DNA of 64,000 bases from Mycolicibacterium mengxianglii (GCF_015710575.1 NZ_CP065373.1:2542001-2606000), one strand, 5' to 3'; positions 9,175 through 18,349 are shown, numbered from the stretch's first letter. Numbers and translations are program-made. Notes: a model not told the origin generated them from the letters alone.

Positions 9175-10851
9175 CTACGCACCCGCGACGTCCAGTCGGC
9201 ACGCACATGACGCCCCGACGGGAACGTCGGCACGTGCTTTTGCGAGCTCGAGCTGCCGGCTGATGATGGCGGCCTCGCTGGTGCGGCCGAGCCGCTGCAG
9301 GCACTCGTGATAACCGTGCAGGCTCCACAGGTTGTTGGGGTGCTGGCATGGGCGGCTCAGCGTCGGGTCGAACCCGAGGTCGGCCTCATAGACCTCGGCT
9401 GCCTCCTCGACGCGCCCCTGCTCGAGCAACAGTGCACCGTAGGCGTGCCGCGTCGGCTGCATCCATCCCCAGGGTTCGTCGTAGGGCAGGCTGTCGTCGA
9501 GTTCGATGGCGCGGCGCAGATGCGCGAAAGCAGTGTCGAAATGTCCTTCGCGGTAAGCGATTTCGCCGTCGAGCATGGCGCGGGCAACGTCGAGGATGTC
9601 GCGGCTGGTGTTGTTGAACAGGTATCTGCTGTCCGGGACGGTGGCGTACGCCGCCTCGAACGCCGCACGCTCGGCTATGGCCTGCTCGAGCTTCCCCATG
9701 GCGGCATGAGCCACCCCACGGCCGTAGTGGACGGTGGCGGCCGTGGTGCAGTAGAGCGCGGGGTCTTCGGGTAGCGGTTCGAGAGCCAGCTCGTCCCAGC
9801 GCCCGAAGCGGATCAACACATGAATCCGTAAGGGCACGAACGCTTCGAGCCAGTCCGCCATCGGGGGTGATTCGATCGACAGCAGCTCCGGGGTGAGCTG
9901 GCCGGCCAATTCTGCTGCGGCCGCCAATGCGACGCGGGATTGTCCGCTGAACATCGCCGAGTACACCACGAAGTGCAGATCGTGGGCGCGATACAGCGAG
10001 TAGAAGTTCAGCGGCCCGGCGGTGTCGACGAACTTGCGGTCGGCGACCACGGCGGACAGGTTGGATGCCACCGAGCTGTGGTAATCGCCGCAGAGCACGT
10101 CGATGTGGGTCGGCATGTGTTGCAGGTGCCCGGCGTCGGGGACGAGATCTCGGAGCAGGTCCGCAGCGGGCAAAGCCTCCTCGGGGTGGGCGGACATCTC
10201 CATGGTGTGCAGGTAGATGTGCAGCAGCCCGGGATGTCTCCTGCCGGCCTCGGTGCCCAGTGCGGTGTCCAGGATGCGCTTGGCCTCAACAACTCTCGAC
10301 CCCGGCGCGGGATCGCCGGTGCGGGTGTCCCACAACGCCCATGCGGTGACGTTGACCAGCGCGTCCGCGGCCAGGGTCTGGATGTCGATATCGTCGGGGT
10401 GGGCCGCAGCCAGCTCGAGCATCGCGTCGGCGTAGGCGGTATGACCTGATTCGAGTGTTGCCGTGTCCGCGGGGTCGGCAGTGGGAAAACGCTTTGTCAG
10501 GGCGTTGATCAGTCCCCGTTCCGCCGGTGTGGCGCTGCTGGCACGCGCCAGCTGCAGCTCCATTCTGGCTCGCGCCAGCGAGACGGCCAGATCTGTGGGG
10601 TCGAATGCTTCCCAGGCCTTGTTGTAGTTCGGGCCGACCGCATAGGCGATGCCCCACTGGGCCAGGGCGAGCTCCGGGTCCAGGCTCAGGGCCTTCTCGA
10701 AGCAGGTGATCGCCTCCCCGTGGTTGAATGCGTAGGCCCAGATCAGCCCGCGGTCGAACCACAATTGTGCTTGCGCAGAAGCTGTTTCGACGGGCCGGTG
10801 GTAGCTACCGAGGTCGTAGTAGGACTCGGGATCACCCACAGTGACGGTCAT
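9175..10851 (-). CDS. tetratricopeptide-repeat protein, large
   Basis: A 558-residue soluble protein. The N-terminus carries a clear TPR-type helix pair (LWFDRGLIWAYAFNHGEAI, then CFEKALSLDPELALAQWGIA), and further TPR-like pairs occur near the C-terminus (AHLRRAIELDDSLPYDEP and EEAAEVYEADLGFDP). The middle is helical with no catalytic motif. Proteins of this architecture occur widely in actinobacteria without a known role. The ATG at 10851 was preferred over one at 10920, which would overlap the FUSC gene. It may be co-transcribed with the downstream deaminase and amylase genes (12-bp gap). Confidence 0.85.
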   Translation of the reverse strand: MTVTVGDPESYYDLGSYHRPVETASAQAQLWFDRGLIWAYAFNHGEAITCFEKALSLDPELALAQWGIAYAVGPNYNKAWEAFDPTDLAVSLARARMELQLARASSATPAERGLINALTKRFPTADPADTATLESGHTAYADAMLELAAAHPDDIDIQTLAADALVNVTAWALWDTRTGDPAPGSRVVEAKRILDTALGTEAGRRHPGLLHIYLHTMEMSAHPEEALPAADLLRDLVPDAGHLQHMPTHIDVLCGDYHSSVASNLSAVVADRKFVDTAGPLNFYSLYRAHDLHFVVYSAMFSGQSRVALAAAAELAGQLTPELLSIESPPMADWLEAFVPLRIHVLIRFGRWDELALEPLPEDPALYCTTAATVHYGRGVAHAAMGKLEQAIAERAAFEAAYATVPDSRYLFNNTSRDILDVARAMLDGEIAYREGHFDTAFAHLRRAIELDDSLPYDEPWGWMQPTRHAYGALLLEQGRVEEAAEVYEADLGFDPTLSRPCQHPNNLWSLHGYHECLQRLGRTSEAAIISRQLELAKARADVPVGASCACRLDVAGA

Positions 10852-10900
10852 ACCGAGAACCCTAGTTCCCGGGGTGGTCCCGCGGGCCGGCCAGCAGGAC

Positions 10901-12388
10901 TCAGGCCTCGGCGTCGGCAATGTTCAAGAGGTGCCGGGTGATGGTCTCGACCTCGGCGACGAGTACGCGTTGCGGAACGTGGCCCTTGTCCAGAAGGGCC
11001 GCCGCCGCGCGCAGTTGCGCCTCGGCCGTCACCAGGTGCGTGGCGTCGAGTGTCCATACCTGGCCAGGGCGGGGCGCATCCCCGCGCAGCGCTTCGAGGA
11101 AGTTTTCCACCGCGCCGACAAAACGGTGGTCAACGGTCTCGGCTCGCGCGGCCGGGACCTGAGGTTCCAGTACCGCGCAGGAACCCGTCACGGCGTTGAG
11201 TCCGGCCCGGTAGGTCATCAGCCACCGCCGCACCGACGGGGCGTCCGCTCGGACGCAGCCGCTGGCAGCCTCGAACGCCGCCCTGGCCCGCGCCGCGCGT
11301 TCCCAGGCCGAGCTCATGGCAGCTTCGGCGTCAGTGACCGGATGCACCAGGGCACCGATAACCGTGGCCGCGTAGTCGATCTCGGCCTTGAGGAGTTCAC
11401 CGGCGCGCTGGTACAGCCGAACCAGCGACCGGTCCGGCAGCACCACGTGACTGGCCACCGCCAGGGCGCCGCCGAGCGTGGTGGCCAGCAACCGTTCACC
11501 GAGGGCGTCGCTGTTGACGGGTCCGTCGATGTCGACGAGGAACACGACCGCCGCGGCCAATACTGCGGTCGTGGGCACATAGCCGATGCCCGACACCGCG
11601 TAGGAGATCCCGACGCACACCACGGCCAGTACCGCGCACACCGCACCGCTGGGCTGTCCGAGCACGACGAGGGAGGTGGCGAGCCCGGTGCTGGCGAGGG
11701 TGGCGGCCACGCGGATGGCACATCGGGTGTAGGTGTGTGCGGTCTCCGGGCGGAGCACCAGCAGCACCGTGACCGCTATCCAGTAGCCCTGCGCCGCACC
11801 GGTGAGCATGGCGAGCGCCGAGCCGATCCCCGCCGCGCCCCCGAGCCGAATGGCATGCCGCAGAATCGGCGAAGTGACGGTGAATGTGAGGGGTTCGTGG
11901 GTAGGCGCCGCTGAGCCCCGCCGCGGCCACGCCGCGACCAGCGCCGCCTGCGTCAGGCCGCCGAAAACCGCCAGCCCGGCGGTGGCCGCCGCGCCGGCAG
12001 CAGTGCTGGGCGCATGACTGCAGCAGACCAGTAGCGCGGTGATTCCCGACGCCACCAGCCCGGCGTGGGCGCTGAGCGCCCACATCAGTCCGGCGCCCAC
12101 CGACCACAGGGCGACGACAAAGACGAAGACCACGCCCGCCACGGCGGTGTGATGCCCCAGTGCCGCCCCGGCGAACGCGGCCACGCCGGCGGCCCCCGAT
12201 ACCACCAGCACTCTCGGTACCCGGCCCCGCGGGCTGCCGCGTAATGCCGTCGTCCCGGCGATGGTGGCCGCGCCACCTGCCGCGACCGCCGCTGCGGGAG
12301 AACCCCATTCGAGGGCCACCACCACTGCCAGCAGTACACCGAGGAGGCTGCGCGCCACCTCGCCGACCTCTGGGTGGCGCCGTTTCAT
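10901..12388 (-). CDS. FUSC-family (aromatic acid exporter-like) inner membrane protein
   Basis: A 495-residue protein with two blocks of Ala/Val/Leu-rich membrane segments (about residues 10-170 and 215-330) and a C-terminal cytoplasmic helical region (about 340-495), the layout of FUSC/ArAE-type permeases. The second block has the FUSC-like YWIAVTVLLVLRPE motif. Such proteins are proposed to export small aromatic acids or other toxic organics. The ATG at 12388 gives MKRRHPEV directly before the first helix. The reading frame continues upstream only as a shadow of the divergent EthD gene. Confidence 0.87.
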   Translation of the reverse strand: MKRRHPEVGEVARSLLGVLLAVVVALEWGSPAAAVAAGGAATIAGTTALRGSPRGRVPRVLVVSGAAGVAAFAGAALGHHTAVAGVVFVFVVALWSVGAGLMWALSAHAGLVASGITALLVCCSHAPSTAAGAAATAGLAVFGGLTQAALVAAWPRRGSAAPTHEPLTFTVTSPILRHAIRLGGAAGIGSALAMLTGAAQGYWIAVTVLLVLRPETAHTYTRCAIRVAATLASTGLATSLVVLGQPSGAVCAVLAVVCVGISYAVSGIGYVPTTAVLAAAVVFLVDIDGPVNSDALGERLLATTLGGALAVASHVVLPDRSLVRLYQRAGELLKAEIDYAATVIGALVHPVTDAEAAMSSAWERAARARAAFEAASGCVRADAPSVRRWLMTYRAGLNAVTGSCAVLEPQVPAARAETVDHRFVGAVENFLEALRGDAPRPGQVWTLDATHLVTAEAQLRAAAALLDKGHVPQRVLVAEVETITRHLLNIADAEA

Positions 12389-12430
12389 TGCGACATTATG
12401 CGCCGTTGCCCGCCAGGTACATTCGCCCCC

Positions 12431-13129
12431 ATGGAGAAGGTCATTCTGGTGGTGCGGACGGCAGCGGTCGACGACGAGTGGTGCGCGCGCCTGCGGGGCC
12501 CGCTGGCGCAGGAGTTGCTCGACCTCGGGTTGCCCGGGCTCACAGTGAACGTCAAGGACGGCCCGGTGCGTGATTCGGTGATGACACTGTCGACGCTGGA
12601 TCCGCCCGTCAGTGCCCTGGTCAGCCTCTGGACCCAGCAGTCGTATGGAACGCAGGTGGCCGCGGCCGTCAACCGGCTCGGCGAAATTGCCGACGATGTG
12701 TTCGGCTATCTGGTCACCGAGTCCACCCCGCTGGCTCCGCCCGTCACCCAACCTGGCGCCCGGACAACGGGTCTGGCCAATATTGCGTTGCTGCGCCGTC
12801 CGGCCGACCTGGATGAGGCGACGTGGCGGCACCGCTGGCAGATCGATCACACGCCGGTGGCGATCGAAACCCAGGCGACCTTCGGCTACACCCAGAATGC
12901 GGTGGTACGGCCCCTGACGCCGGAGGCGCCCGCGCTCGCAGCGATCGTGGAGGAACTGTTCCCCGATGCTGCCGTCACCGATCTCAAGGCGTTCTTCGGT
13001 GCCGAGGACGACGACGAGCTCGGCCGGCGGATCACCCGGATGGTCGCCAGCACGTCGGCCTTCGGTGCCAACGAGAACATCGACACGGTGCCCACGAGTC
13101 GCTACGTGTGGCGGCTCCCTTTCAACTAG
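12431..13129 (+). CDS. EthD-domain protein (dimeric alpha-beta barrel)
   Basis: A 232-residue protein with a ferredoxin-like/EthD segment in the second half: LRRPADLDEATWRHRWQIDH is the typical strand-helix start, followed by FGYTQNAVVRPL. The first half looks like a diverged copy of the same fold (VILVVRTAAVDDEWCARL). EthD proteins often accompany degradative oxygenases. It is followed after 19 bp by an enoyl-CoA hydratase gene, so the two probably form a small catabolic operon. The start at 12431 lies 42 bp from the divergent FUSC start. Confidence 0.82.
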   Translation: MEKVILVVRTAAVDDEWCARLRGPLAQELLDLGLPGLTVNVKDGPVRDSVMTLSTLDPPVSALVSLWTQQSYGTQVAAAVNRLGEIADDVFGYLVTESTPLAPPVTQPGARTTGLANIALLRRPADLDEATWRHRWQIDHTPVAIETQATFGYTQNAVVRPLTPEAPALAAIVEELFPDAAVTDLKAFFGAEDDDELGRRITRMVASTSAFGANENIDTVPTSRYVWRLPFN

Positions 13130-13138
13130 AGGCTCTAG
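13126..13138. promoter_or_regulatory. short perfect palindrome CTAGAG-G-CTCTAG
   Basis: A 13-bp perfect inverted repeat that overlaps the EthD stop codon and ends 11 bp before the enoyl-CoA hydratase GTG. It could be a weak operator or mRNA hairpin; it is too short for firm assignment. Confidence 0.25.
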
Positions 13139-13148
13139 GCTGCAGAAC

Positions 13149-13901
13149 GTGACACTGCAGATCGCTGATGACAACCGGGTGCGGACGCTGACGCTGAACC
13201 GGCCCGAAGCGCTGAATGCGTTCAACGAGGCGCTCTACGACGCGACGACGATTGAGCTGCGGGAGGCCGCCGAGGATCCCGAGGTGGCGGTGGTCCTGAT
13301 CACCGGCACGGGCCGCGCCTTCAGTGCGGGTACCGATCTGGCCGAGATGCAGGCCCGGATCACCGACCCGGAGTTCGTCCCGGGGGAGTACGGCTTCATG
13401 GGGCTCATCGACGCGTTGACCGAGTTCGGCAAGCCGCTGGTGTGTGCGGTCAACGGCCTCGGGCTGGGTATCGGCACCACCATCCTGGGCTTTGCAGATC
13501 TGGCCTTCATGGCCACGACCGCCAAGCTGAAGTGTCCCTTCACCAGCCTGGGGGTGGCGCCGGAGGCGGCGTCGTCCTATCTGTTGCCGCAGTTGATCGG
13601 TAGACAGAACGCCGCCTGGTTGCTGATGTCCTCGGAGTGGGTCAGTGCCGAGGAAGCGCTGCGCATGGGGTTGGTGTGGAAGGTGTGCGAGCCCGGCGAT
13701 CTGTTGGGCGAGGCCCGCAGACACGCCGAGGTGCTGGCGTCCAGGCCGATCGCCAGTCTGCAGGCCGTCAAAGCCACGATGGTCGCGCCGATTCGGGCGG
13801 AGATCGAGGCGGCGCGACAGCGGGAGAACGCGTGCTTCGTCGAATTGATGGGCGCTGCCGCCAATGCCGAGGCGTTGGCGGAGTTCAACCGCAAAGGCTG
13901 A
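13149..13901 (+). CDS. enoyl-CoA hydratase/isomerase family protein
   Basis: A 250-residue crotonase. The oxyanion-hole segments are seen as GRAFSAGTDL and VNGLGLGIGTTI, and CPFTSLGVAPEAAS is the typical third signature region. The acidic pair of true hydratases is not evident (APEA gives a single Glu), so isomerase or hydrolase activity is possible. GTG at 13149 is the start; the frame upstream belongs to the EthD gene shadow. It lies close behind the EthD gene and probably forms a two-gene lipid or aromatic acid catabolic unit. Confidence 0.9.
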   Translation: MTLQIADDNRVRTLTLNRPEALNAFNEALYDATTIELREAAEDPEVAVVLITGTGRAFSAGTDLAEMQARITDPEFVPGEYGFMGLIDALTEFGKPLVCAVNGLGLGIGTTILGFADLAFMATTAKLKCPFTSLGVAPEAASSYLLPQLIGRQNAAWLLMSSEWVSAEEALRMGLVWKVCEPGDLLGEARRHAEVLASRPIASLQAVKATMVAPIRAEIEAARQRENACFVELMGAAANAEALAEFNRKG

Positions 13902-13910
13902 GCAGGACCG

Positions 13911-14096
13911 TCAGCTGGCGACGGCGCACTCGGCGGTCAGGGTCGATTCGATGATCGCCCGTACGGTGACCCGGCACCGGCCGCAATCCGAACCGGCGCC
14001 ACAGGCCGCAGCGACCTGCTTCGACGTGCAGGCGCCGTTGGCGATCGCGGCGGCGACGCAGTGGCTGGTGGCTCCCGTGCACAAGCAGACGTACAT
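13911..14096 (-). CDS. bfd: bacterioferritin-associated ferredoxin (Bfd)
   Basis: A 61-residue [2Fe-2S] protein with the four ligand cysteines C4, C6, C38 and C41 at exactly the spacing of E. coli Bfd (MYVCLC, then SDCGRC). Bfd reduces ferric iron in bacterioferritin and so mobilises stored iron under starvation. It is divergent from bfrA, and an IdeR-type box (14127-14145) begins 31 bp upstream of the ATG, which fits repression by iron-loaded IdeR. Confidence 0.93.
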   Translation of the reverse strand: MYVCLCTGATSHCVAAAIANGACTSKQVAAACGAGSDCGRCRVTVRAIIESTLTAECAVAS

Positions 14097-14126
14097 CAGT
14101 TCCCCCGGCGCTTTACGGACGGCATG

Positions 14127-14145
14127 TTAGCGGAGTCTAACCTAA
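14127..14145. promoter_or_regulatory. IdeR (iron) box 1, bfd side
   Basis: The 19-mer matches the IdeR consensus TTAGGTTAGGCTAACCTAA at 15 of 19 positions, including the whole right half (CTAACCTAA). It lies close to the divergent bfd start, where bound IdeR would repress. Confidence 0.8.
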
Positions 14146-14174
14146 GTTCGGCCGTTATGTTAGCCCTGCCTCAG

Positions 14175-14193
14175 TTAGGTGTGCCTACGATAA
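14175..14193. promoter_or_regulatory. IdeR (iron) box 2, bfrA side
   Basis: The 19-mer TTAGGTGTGCCTACGATAA matches the IdeR consensus at 13 of 19 positions, with a perfect TTAGGT left half. It is about 122 bp upstream of the bfrA ATG. In M. tuberculosis, IdeR activates bfrA from tandem boxes well upstream of the start, so the same logic is likely here. Confidence 0.7.
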
Positions 14194-14314
14194 AACCGCT
14201 GGTAGAGCCGTTTTTTCCGGCGATTTATGCGTGCTTTGCACGGCAAACTCCGCTAGATTCAGTCAGAAGCCATACCGCGCGGCCCATCATTTCCCGTCAG
14301 TTCGAGGAGCCCTC

Positions 14315-14794
14315 ATGCAAGGCGATCCAGACGTTCTCAAGCTGCTGAACGAGCAGCTCACCAGCGAGTTGACGGCGATCAACCAATACTTTCTGCACTC
14401 CAAGATGCAGGACAGCTGGGGCTTCACCGAGGTGGCGTCGCATACGCGCAAAGAGTCATTCGAAGAGATGCAGCACGCCGAGGCCATCACTGATCGCATC
14501 CTGCTTCTGGACGGCCTGCCCAACTACCAGCGCCTGTTCTCGCTGCGCGTCGGACAAACCCTGCGGGAACAGTTCGAGTCCGACCTGGCCATCGAGTACG
14601 AGGTCGCCGCGCGACTGCGTCCCGGCATCATCATGTGTCGCGAGAAGCAGGACAGCACCACCGCCGTCCTGCTGGAGACGATCATGGCCGACGAGGAGCA
14701 GCACATCGACTACCTCGAGACGCAGCTGGAGTTGATGGGCAAGCTGGGTGAGGAGCTCTACCTCGCGCAGTGCGTGTCCCGGCCGCCGCAGTGA
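14315..14794 (+). CDS. bfrA: bacterioferritin BfrA
   Basis: A 159-residue ferritin-like four-helix protein that stores iron in a 24-mer shell. All ferroxidase ligands are present: E18, E51, H54, E94, E127 and H130. The haem ligand is Met52 (ESFEEMQHAE). The ATG at 14315 follows GAGGAG. The upstream region to 14096 holds two IdeR boxes shared with divergent bfd. In M. tuberculosis (Rv1876) the gene is likewise followed by an MFS exporter gene; here a xylulokinase gene is inserted between them. Confidence 0.97.
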   Translation: MQGDPDVLKLLNEQLTSELTAINQYFLHSKMQDSWGFTEVASHTRKESFEEMQHAEAITDRILLLDGLPNYQRLFSLRVGQTLREQFESDLAIEYEVAARLRPGIIMCREKQDSTTAVLLETIMADEEQHIDYLETQLELMGKLGEELYLAQCVSRPPQ

Positions 14795-14839
14795 CGGTGG
14801 GCTCGGTTACTGCGTGGACTGACGCGTAATCTCGTCGGC

Positions 14840-16258
14840 GTGACCCTCGTCGCTGGCATCGATTCATCCACGCAGTCGTGCAAGGTCCTGGTGTGTGACG
14901 CCGACACGGGCGCAGTGGTGCGCTCGGCCGCGGCGCCCCATCCCGGCGGGACCGAGGTCGACCCCGCCGCCTGGTGGCAGGCGCTGCAGTCCGCGATCGA
15001 CGGAGTTGGCGGTCTCGACGACGTCGACGCTGTTTCGGTCGGTGGGCAACAACACGGCATGGTCTGCCTCGATTCATCCGGGGACGTGATCCGAAAAGCG
15101 TTGCTGTGGAACGACACCCGGTCTGCCGACGCTGCCACCGATCTGATCGACGAACTCGGCGGTTCGGCCCGCTGGGCCCAGGAGATCGGCGTGGTGCCGG
15201 TCGCGGCGATCACCGCGACGAAGCTGCGCTGGCTGGCCGACAACGAACCCGACAACGCTGACCGGCTGGCGGCGGTGTGCCTACCGCATGACTGGCTGAC
15301 CTGGCGGTTGTCCGGGTCGAGCGATATCGCCGATCTGGTGACCGACCGCAGTGACGCCAGCGGCACCGGGTACTTCTCCGCAGCCGACAACACCTACAAA
15401 GAGGACCTGTTGCTGTTGGCCACGCGCGGGCGGCTGCCCCGGGTGCCCAGGGTGCTGGGTCCGCACGACGAGGCGGGCCGGCTGGCAGGTGGCGCAGCGG
15501 TGTTGGGGCCGGGCGCCGGTGACAACGCCGCGGCGGCCCTGGGTCTGGGCGCGGCCTCCGGAGACTGCGTGATGTCGCTGGGCACATCCGGGGTGATCAG
15601 CGCCGTCGGGGAAGCCGCTTCCCACGATCCCGACGGCATCGTCGCCGGGTTCGCCGACGCCACCGGCAGGCAGCTGCCGCTGGTGTGCACGCTCAACGGC
15701 GCACCGGTGCTGGCCACAGTCGCGAAGATGCTGGGTGTGGATCTGGCCCGCTTCGCCGAGCTGGCGTTGTCGGCGCCCCCGGGCTCCGACGGGCTGGTGT
15801 GGGTGCCGTATTTCGACGGCGAGCGTTCCCCGAACCTCCCGGATGCCCGGGGTGCCCTGCAGGGCGTCAGTACTGCAAACCTGACGCCGGCCAATGTCGC
15901 CCGCGCGGCGGTGGAAGGCCTGTTGAGTTCCATGGCCTACTGCCTGGACCGGATCGCCGATCAGGGTGTGGCGGTCGACCGGGTGCTCATGGTCGGTGGT
16001 GGGGCGAACTCGGCCGCGGTGCGCGAGATCGCGCCGGCCGTGCTCGGCCGCGCCGTCGACGTGCCGACGCCGGGGGAGTACGTCGCGCTCGGCGCGGCCC
16101 GCCAAGCGGCATGGACCCTGTCGGGGGGTGATTCCCCGCCGGAGTGGGTGATCGAGGGCTCGCACACCTATACCGCCGACCCCACGCCGCACGTCCTCGA
16201 GCAGTACCAGGCCGCCCGCAGCCTCACTTTGGGACAACGCAAAATAATGCTAGTTTAG
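14840..16258 (+). CDS. xylB: xylulokinase (FGGY carbohydrate kinase)
   Basis: A 472-residue sugar kinase that phosphorylates D-xylulose. FGGY-fold features: N-terminal [10 protein letters not shown] phosphate loop, GGQQHGMV and WNDTRS of the sugar site (as in XylB), [10 protein letters not shown], and C-terminal ATP-site glycines ([14 protein letters not shown] and [12 protein letters not shown]). The GTG at 14840 gives the usual [12 protein letters not shown] start. It lies 45 bp after bfrA and is not part of the M. tuberculosis order, so it is probably an insertion between bfrA and the MFS gene. Its stop lies inside the palindrome preceding the exporter. Confidence 0.92.
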   Translation: MTLVAGIDSSTQSCKVLVCDADTGAVVRSAAAPHPGGTEVDPAAWWQALQSAIDGVGGLDDVDAVSVGGQQHGMVCLDSSGDVIRKALLWNDTRSADAATDLIDELGGSARWAQEIGVVPVAAITATKLRWLADNEPDNADRLAAVCLPHDWLTWRLSGSSDIADLVTDRSDASGTGYFSAADNTYKEDLLLLATRGRLPRVPRVLGPHDEAGRLAGGAAVLGPGAGDNAAAALGLGAASGDCVMSLGTSGVISAVGEAASHDPDGIVAGFADATGRQLPLVCTLNGAPVLATVAKMLGVDLARFAELALSAPPGSDGLVWVPYFDGERSPNLPDARGALQGVSTANLTPANVARAAVEGLLSSMAYCLDRIADQGVAVDRVLMVGGGANSAAVREIAPAVLGRAVDVPTPGEYVALGAARQAAWTLSGGDSPPEWVIEGSHTYTADPTPHVLEQYQAARSLTLGQRKIMLV

Positions 16259-16265
16259 CTAACTA
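16251..16265. promoter_or_regulatory. palindromic operator-like element at the start of the MFS exporter gene
   Basis: TAGTT-TAGCT-AACTA has 5-bp inverted arms with a self-complementary centre (TTAGCTAA). It covers a TANNNT -10-like hexamer (16251-16256) placed so that transcription would begin at or near the GTG at 16268. It resembles sites of TetR- or MarR-type repressors of efflux pumps. No regulator gene is adjacent. Confidence 0.45.
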
Positions 16266-16267
16266 CT

Positions 16268-18307
16268 GTGTCCAATTCAGCTACTCTCGAATCTGCTCCG
16301 GCTTCGGACGGCACATTCATCAGCCCGCAACGCCGCAATCTCATTTTCGTGGCTGTGCTGCTGGGCATGTTGCTCGCCGCGCTCGACCAGACCATCGTTG
16401 CCACCGCCCTGCCGACCGTCGTCGCCGATCTCGGTGGCGCCGGTCACCAGTCCTGGGTGGTGACCAGCTATCTCCTCGCATCGACAATCGCCACCGCCAT
16501 CGTCGGCAAGCTCGGCGACCTGTTCGGACGCAAGCTGGTGTTCCAGGCGTCGGTGCTGTTCTTCCTGCTCGGCTCGGTGCTGTGCGGTCTCGCCGGTTCG
16601 ATGTCCGTGCTGGTGGCAGCACGCGCGCTGCAGGGCATCGGCGGCGGCGCCATGATGGTCACCGCGATGGCCGTCATCGGTGAGGTGATCCCGCTGCGGG
16701 ACCGCGGCCGTTACCAGGGCGCCCTGGGCGCGGTGTTCGGCGTGACCACGGTGATCGGCCCGTTGCTCGGCGGTTTCTTCACCGACCACCTGAGCTGGCG
16801 GTGGGCCTTCTGGATCAACGTGCCCGTCGCCATCGTGGTGCTCGCCGTCAGCGTGATCGCCATCCCGGCGCTGGCACGCTCCGGAAAGCCCGTCATCGAC
16901 TACGCCGGCATCGTGCTGGTCGGGCTGGGAGCGTCCGGGCTGACCCTGGCCACCAGCTGGGGCGGCGGCGAGTACGCCTGGCTCTCGCCGATGATCATCA
17001 CCCTGTTCGTCGCGTCCTTCGTCGCGCTGGCCTTCTTCGTCTGGGTGGAACTGCGCGCCCGCGAGCCCATCCTGCCGATGCGGCTGTTCCGCAGCCCGGT
17101 GTTCACCGTCTGCTGCATCCTGGGCTTCATCGTCGGCTTCGCGATGCTGGGCGCGCTGACCTTCCTGCCGACGTTCATGCAGTTCGTCGACGGAGTGTCA
17201 GCCACCCAGTCCGGCCTGCGCACCCTGCCGATGGTCGGCGGCCTACTGATCACCTCGATCAGTAGCGGACAGATCGTCGGGCGCACCGGCCGGTACAAGA
17301 TCTTCCCGATCGCCGGCACCGCGATCATGACCGTGGGATTTCTGCTGCTGTCCCGGATGGACGCCGACACCTCGATCTGGTGGCAGTCGCTGTACCTGTT
17401 CATCCTGGGTTCGGGCATCGGACTGTGCATGCAGGTCCTGGTGCTCACGGTGCAGAACACGTCGCGCTTCGAGGATCTCGGGGTCGCGACCTCCGGCGTG
17501 ACCTTCTTCCGCACCATCGGCAGCTCATTCGGGGCGGCCATCTTCGGATCGCTGTTCGCCAACTTCCTCGCCAGCCGGATCGGCCCGGCTCTGATGGCGG
17601 CGGGCGCACCGCCGGCGGCAGCCGAGTCGCCGAAACAACTGCATCTGCTGCCGCCGGAGATGGCGGCACCCATCGTCAACGCCTACGCCGAGTCCCTCGG
17701 TCAGGTCTTCCTGTGCGCGGCGCCGGTCGCGCTGGTCGGCTTCATCGTGTCGTTGTTCCTCAAAGAGGTGCCGCTGCGCGATATGGAGGGGGTGTCGGCG
17801 TCGGATCTCGGGGAAGGCTTCGGGATGCCGAACGCCGACTCGCCGGAACAGATCCTCGAGACAGCGGTCGGACGGATGTTCCGCGACTCCCCGGACATCC
17901 GGCTGCGCCACATCGCCGGCCGTTACGGCTGTGAGCTGGAGGTGGCACCGCTGTGGGCGCTGCTGCAGATCTACCGGCAGAACCAGGCGTTCGGCTCGGC
18001 GCGGCTCACCGAGATCGGCGAGCGGCTGCGCATGCCGTTCGAAGTGCTCGAACCCACCTTCGACAAGCTGGTCGCCGACGGGTACGCGTTGCGCACCGGT
18101 GATCAGCTGTGGCTCACCCAGGCCGGCGTCCGCCAGGTCGACGCCGCGTCGACGGCGATCGTCGGCCGGATCGTCGAGAAGCTTGCCAAGTCGCCGCAAT
18201 TCGAAGGCCGCCCGGATCGCGATCAGGTCGAGGTCGCGTTGGAGCGGATCGCACACCGGATGTTGGTCGAAGGGACAGCGGACCGCGAAAGCGCGGAGAG
18301 AAACTAG
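16268..18307 (+). CDS. DHA2-family MFS drug exporter with winged-helix-like C-terminal extension (Rv1877-like)
   Basis: A 679-residue proton antiporter of the EmrB/QacA type. Fourteen membrane segments run from about residue 20 to 500; the motif LDQTIVATALPTV in TM1 and the antiporter motif around GPLLGG are present. After TM14 comes a cytoplasmic domain of about 160 residues resembling a helix-turn-helix fold (SARLTEIGERLRMPFEVLEP, then DKLVADGYALR). The length and position after bfrA fit M. tuberculosis Rv1877. The GTG at 16268 comes 9 bp after the xylB stop. No Shine-Dalgarno is visible, which suits leaderless transcription. Confidence 0.9.
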   Translation: MSNSATLESAPASDGTFISPQRRNLIFVAVLLGMLLAALDQTIVATALPTVVADLGGAGHQSWVVTSYLLASTIATAIVGKLGDLFGRKLVFQASVLFFLLGSVLCGLAGSMSVLVAARALQGIGGGAMMVTAMAVIGEVIPLRDRGRYQGALGAVFGVTTVIGPLLGGFFTDHLSWRWAFWINVPVAIVVLAVSVIAIPALARSGKPVIDYAGIVLVGLGASGLTLATSWGGGEYAWLSPMIITLFVASFVALAFFVWVELRAREPILPMRLFRSPVFTVCCILGFIVGFAMLGALTFLPTFMQFVDGVSATQSGLRTLPMVGGLLITSISSGQIVGRTGRYKIFPIAGTAIMTVGFLLLSRMDADTSIWWQSLYLFILGSGIGLCMQVLVLTVQNTSRFEDLGVATSGVTFFRTIGSSFGAAIFGSLFANFLASRIGPALMAAGAPPAAAESPKQLHLLPPEMAAPIVNAYAESLGQVFLCAAPVALVGFIVSLFLKEVPLRDMEGVSASDLGEGFGMPNADSPEQILETAVGRMFRDSPDIRLRHIAGRYGCELEVAPLWALLQIYRQNQAFGSARLTEIGERLRMPFEVLEPTFDKLVADGYALRTGDQLWLTQAGVRQVDAASTAIVGRIVEKLAKSPQFEGRPDRDQVEVALERIAHRMLVEGTADRESAERN

Positions 18308-18318
18308 AACGCGTTCCA
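18305..18318. promoter_or_regulatory. KstR-type box upstream of the CMD-family gene
   Basis: TAGAACGCGTTCCA fits the KstR consensus TnnAACnnGTTnnA at every defined position. It overlaps the exporter stop codon and lies 32 bp before the ATG at 18350. KstR represses cholesterol catabolism genes in mycobacteria. Binding is inferred. Confidence 0.65.
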
Positions 18319-18349
18319 CTCGGTGGTTCACCGGCGTAGCATCGCCGCC

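Noticed and set aside
10855..10868. GAAC-N4-GTTC near the TPR gene start, resembling a KstR box
   Set aside because: The spacing between AAC and GTT is wrong for KstR (4 instead of 2).
12389..13225. N-terminal extension of the FUSC frame
   Set aside because: Overlaps the whole EthD gene antisense; membrane helices only begin after 12388.
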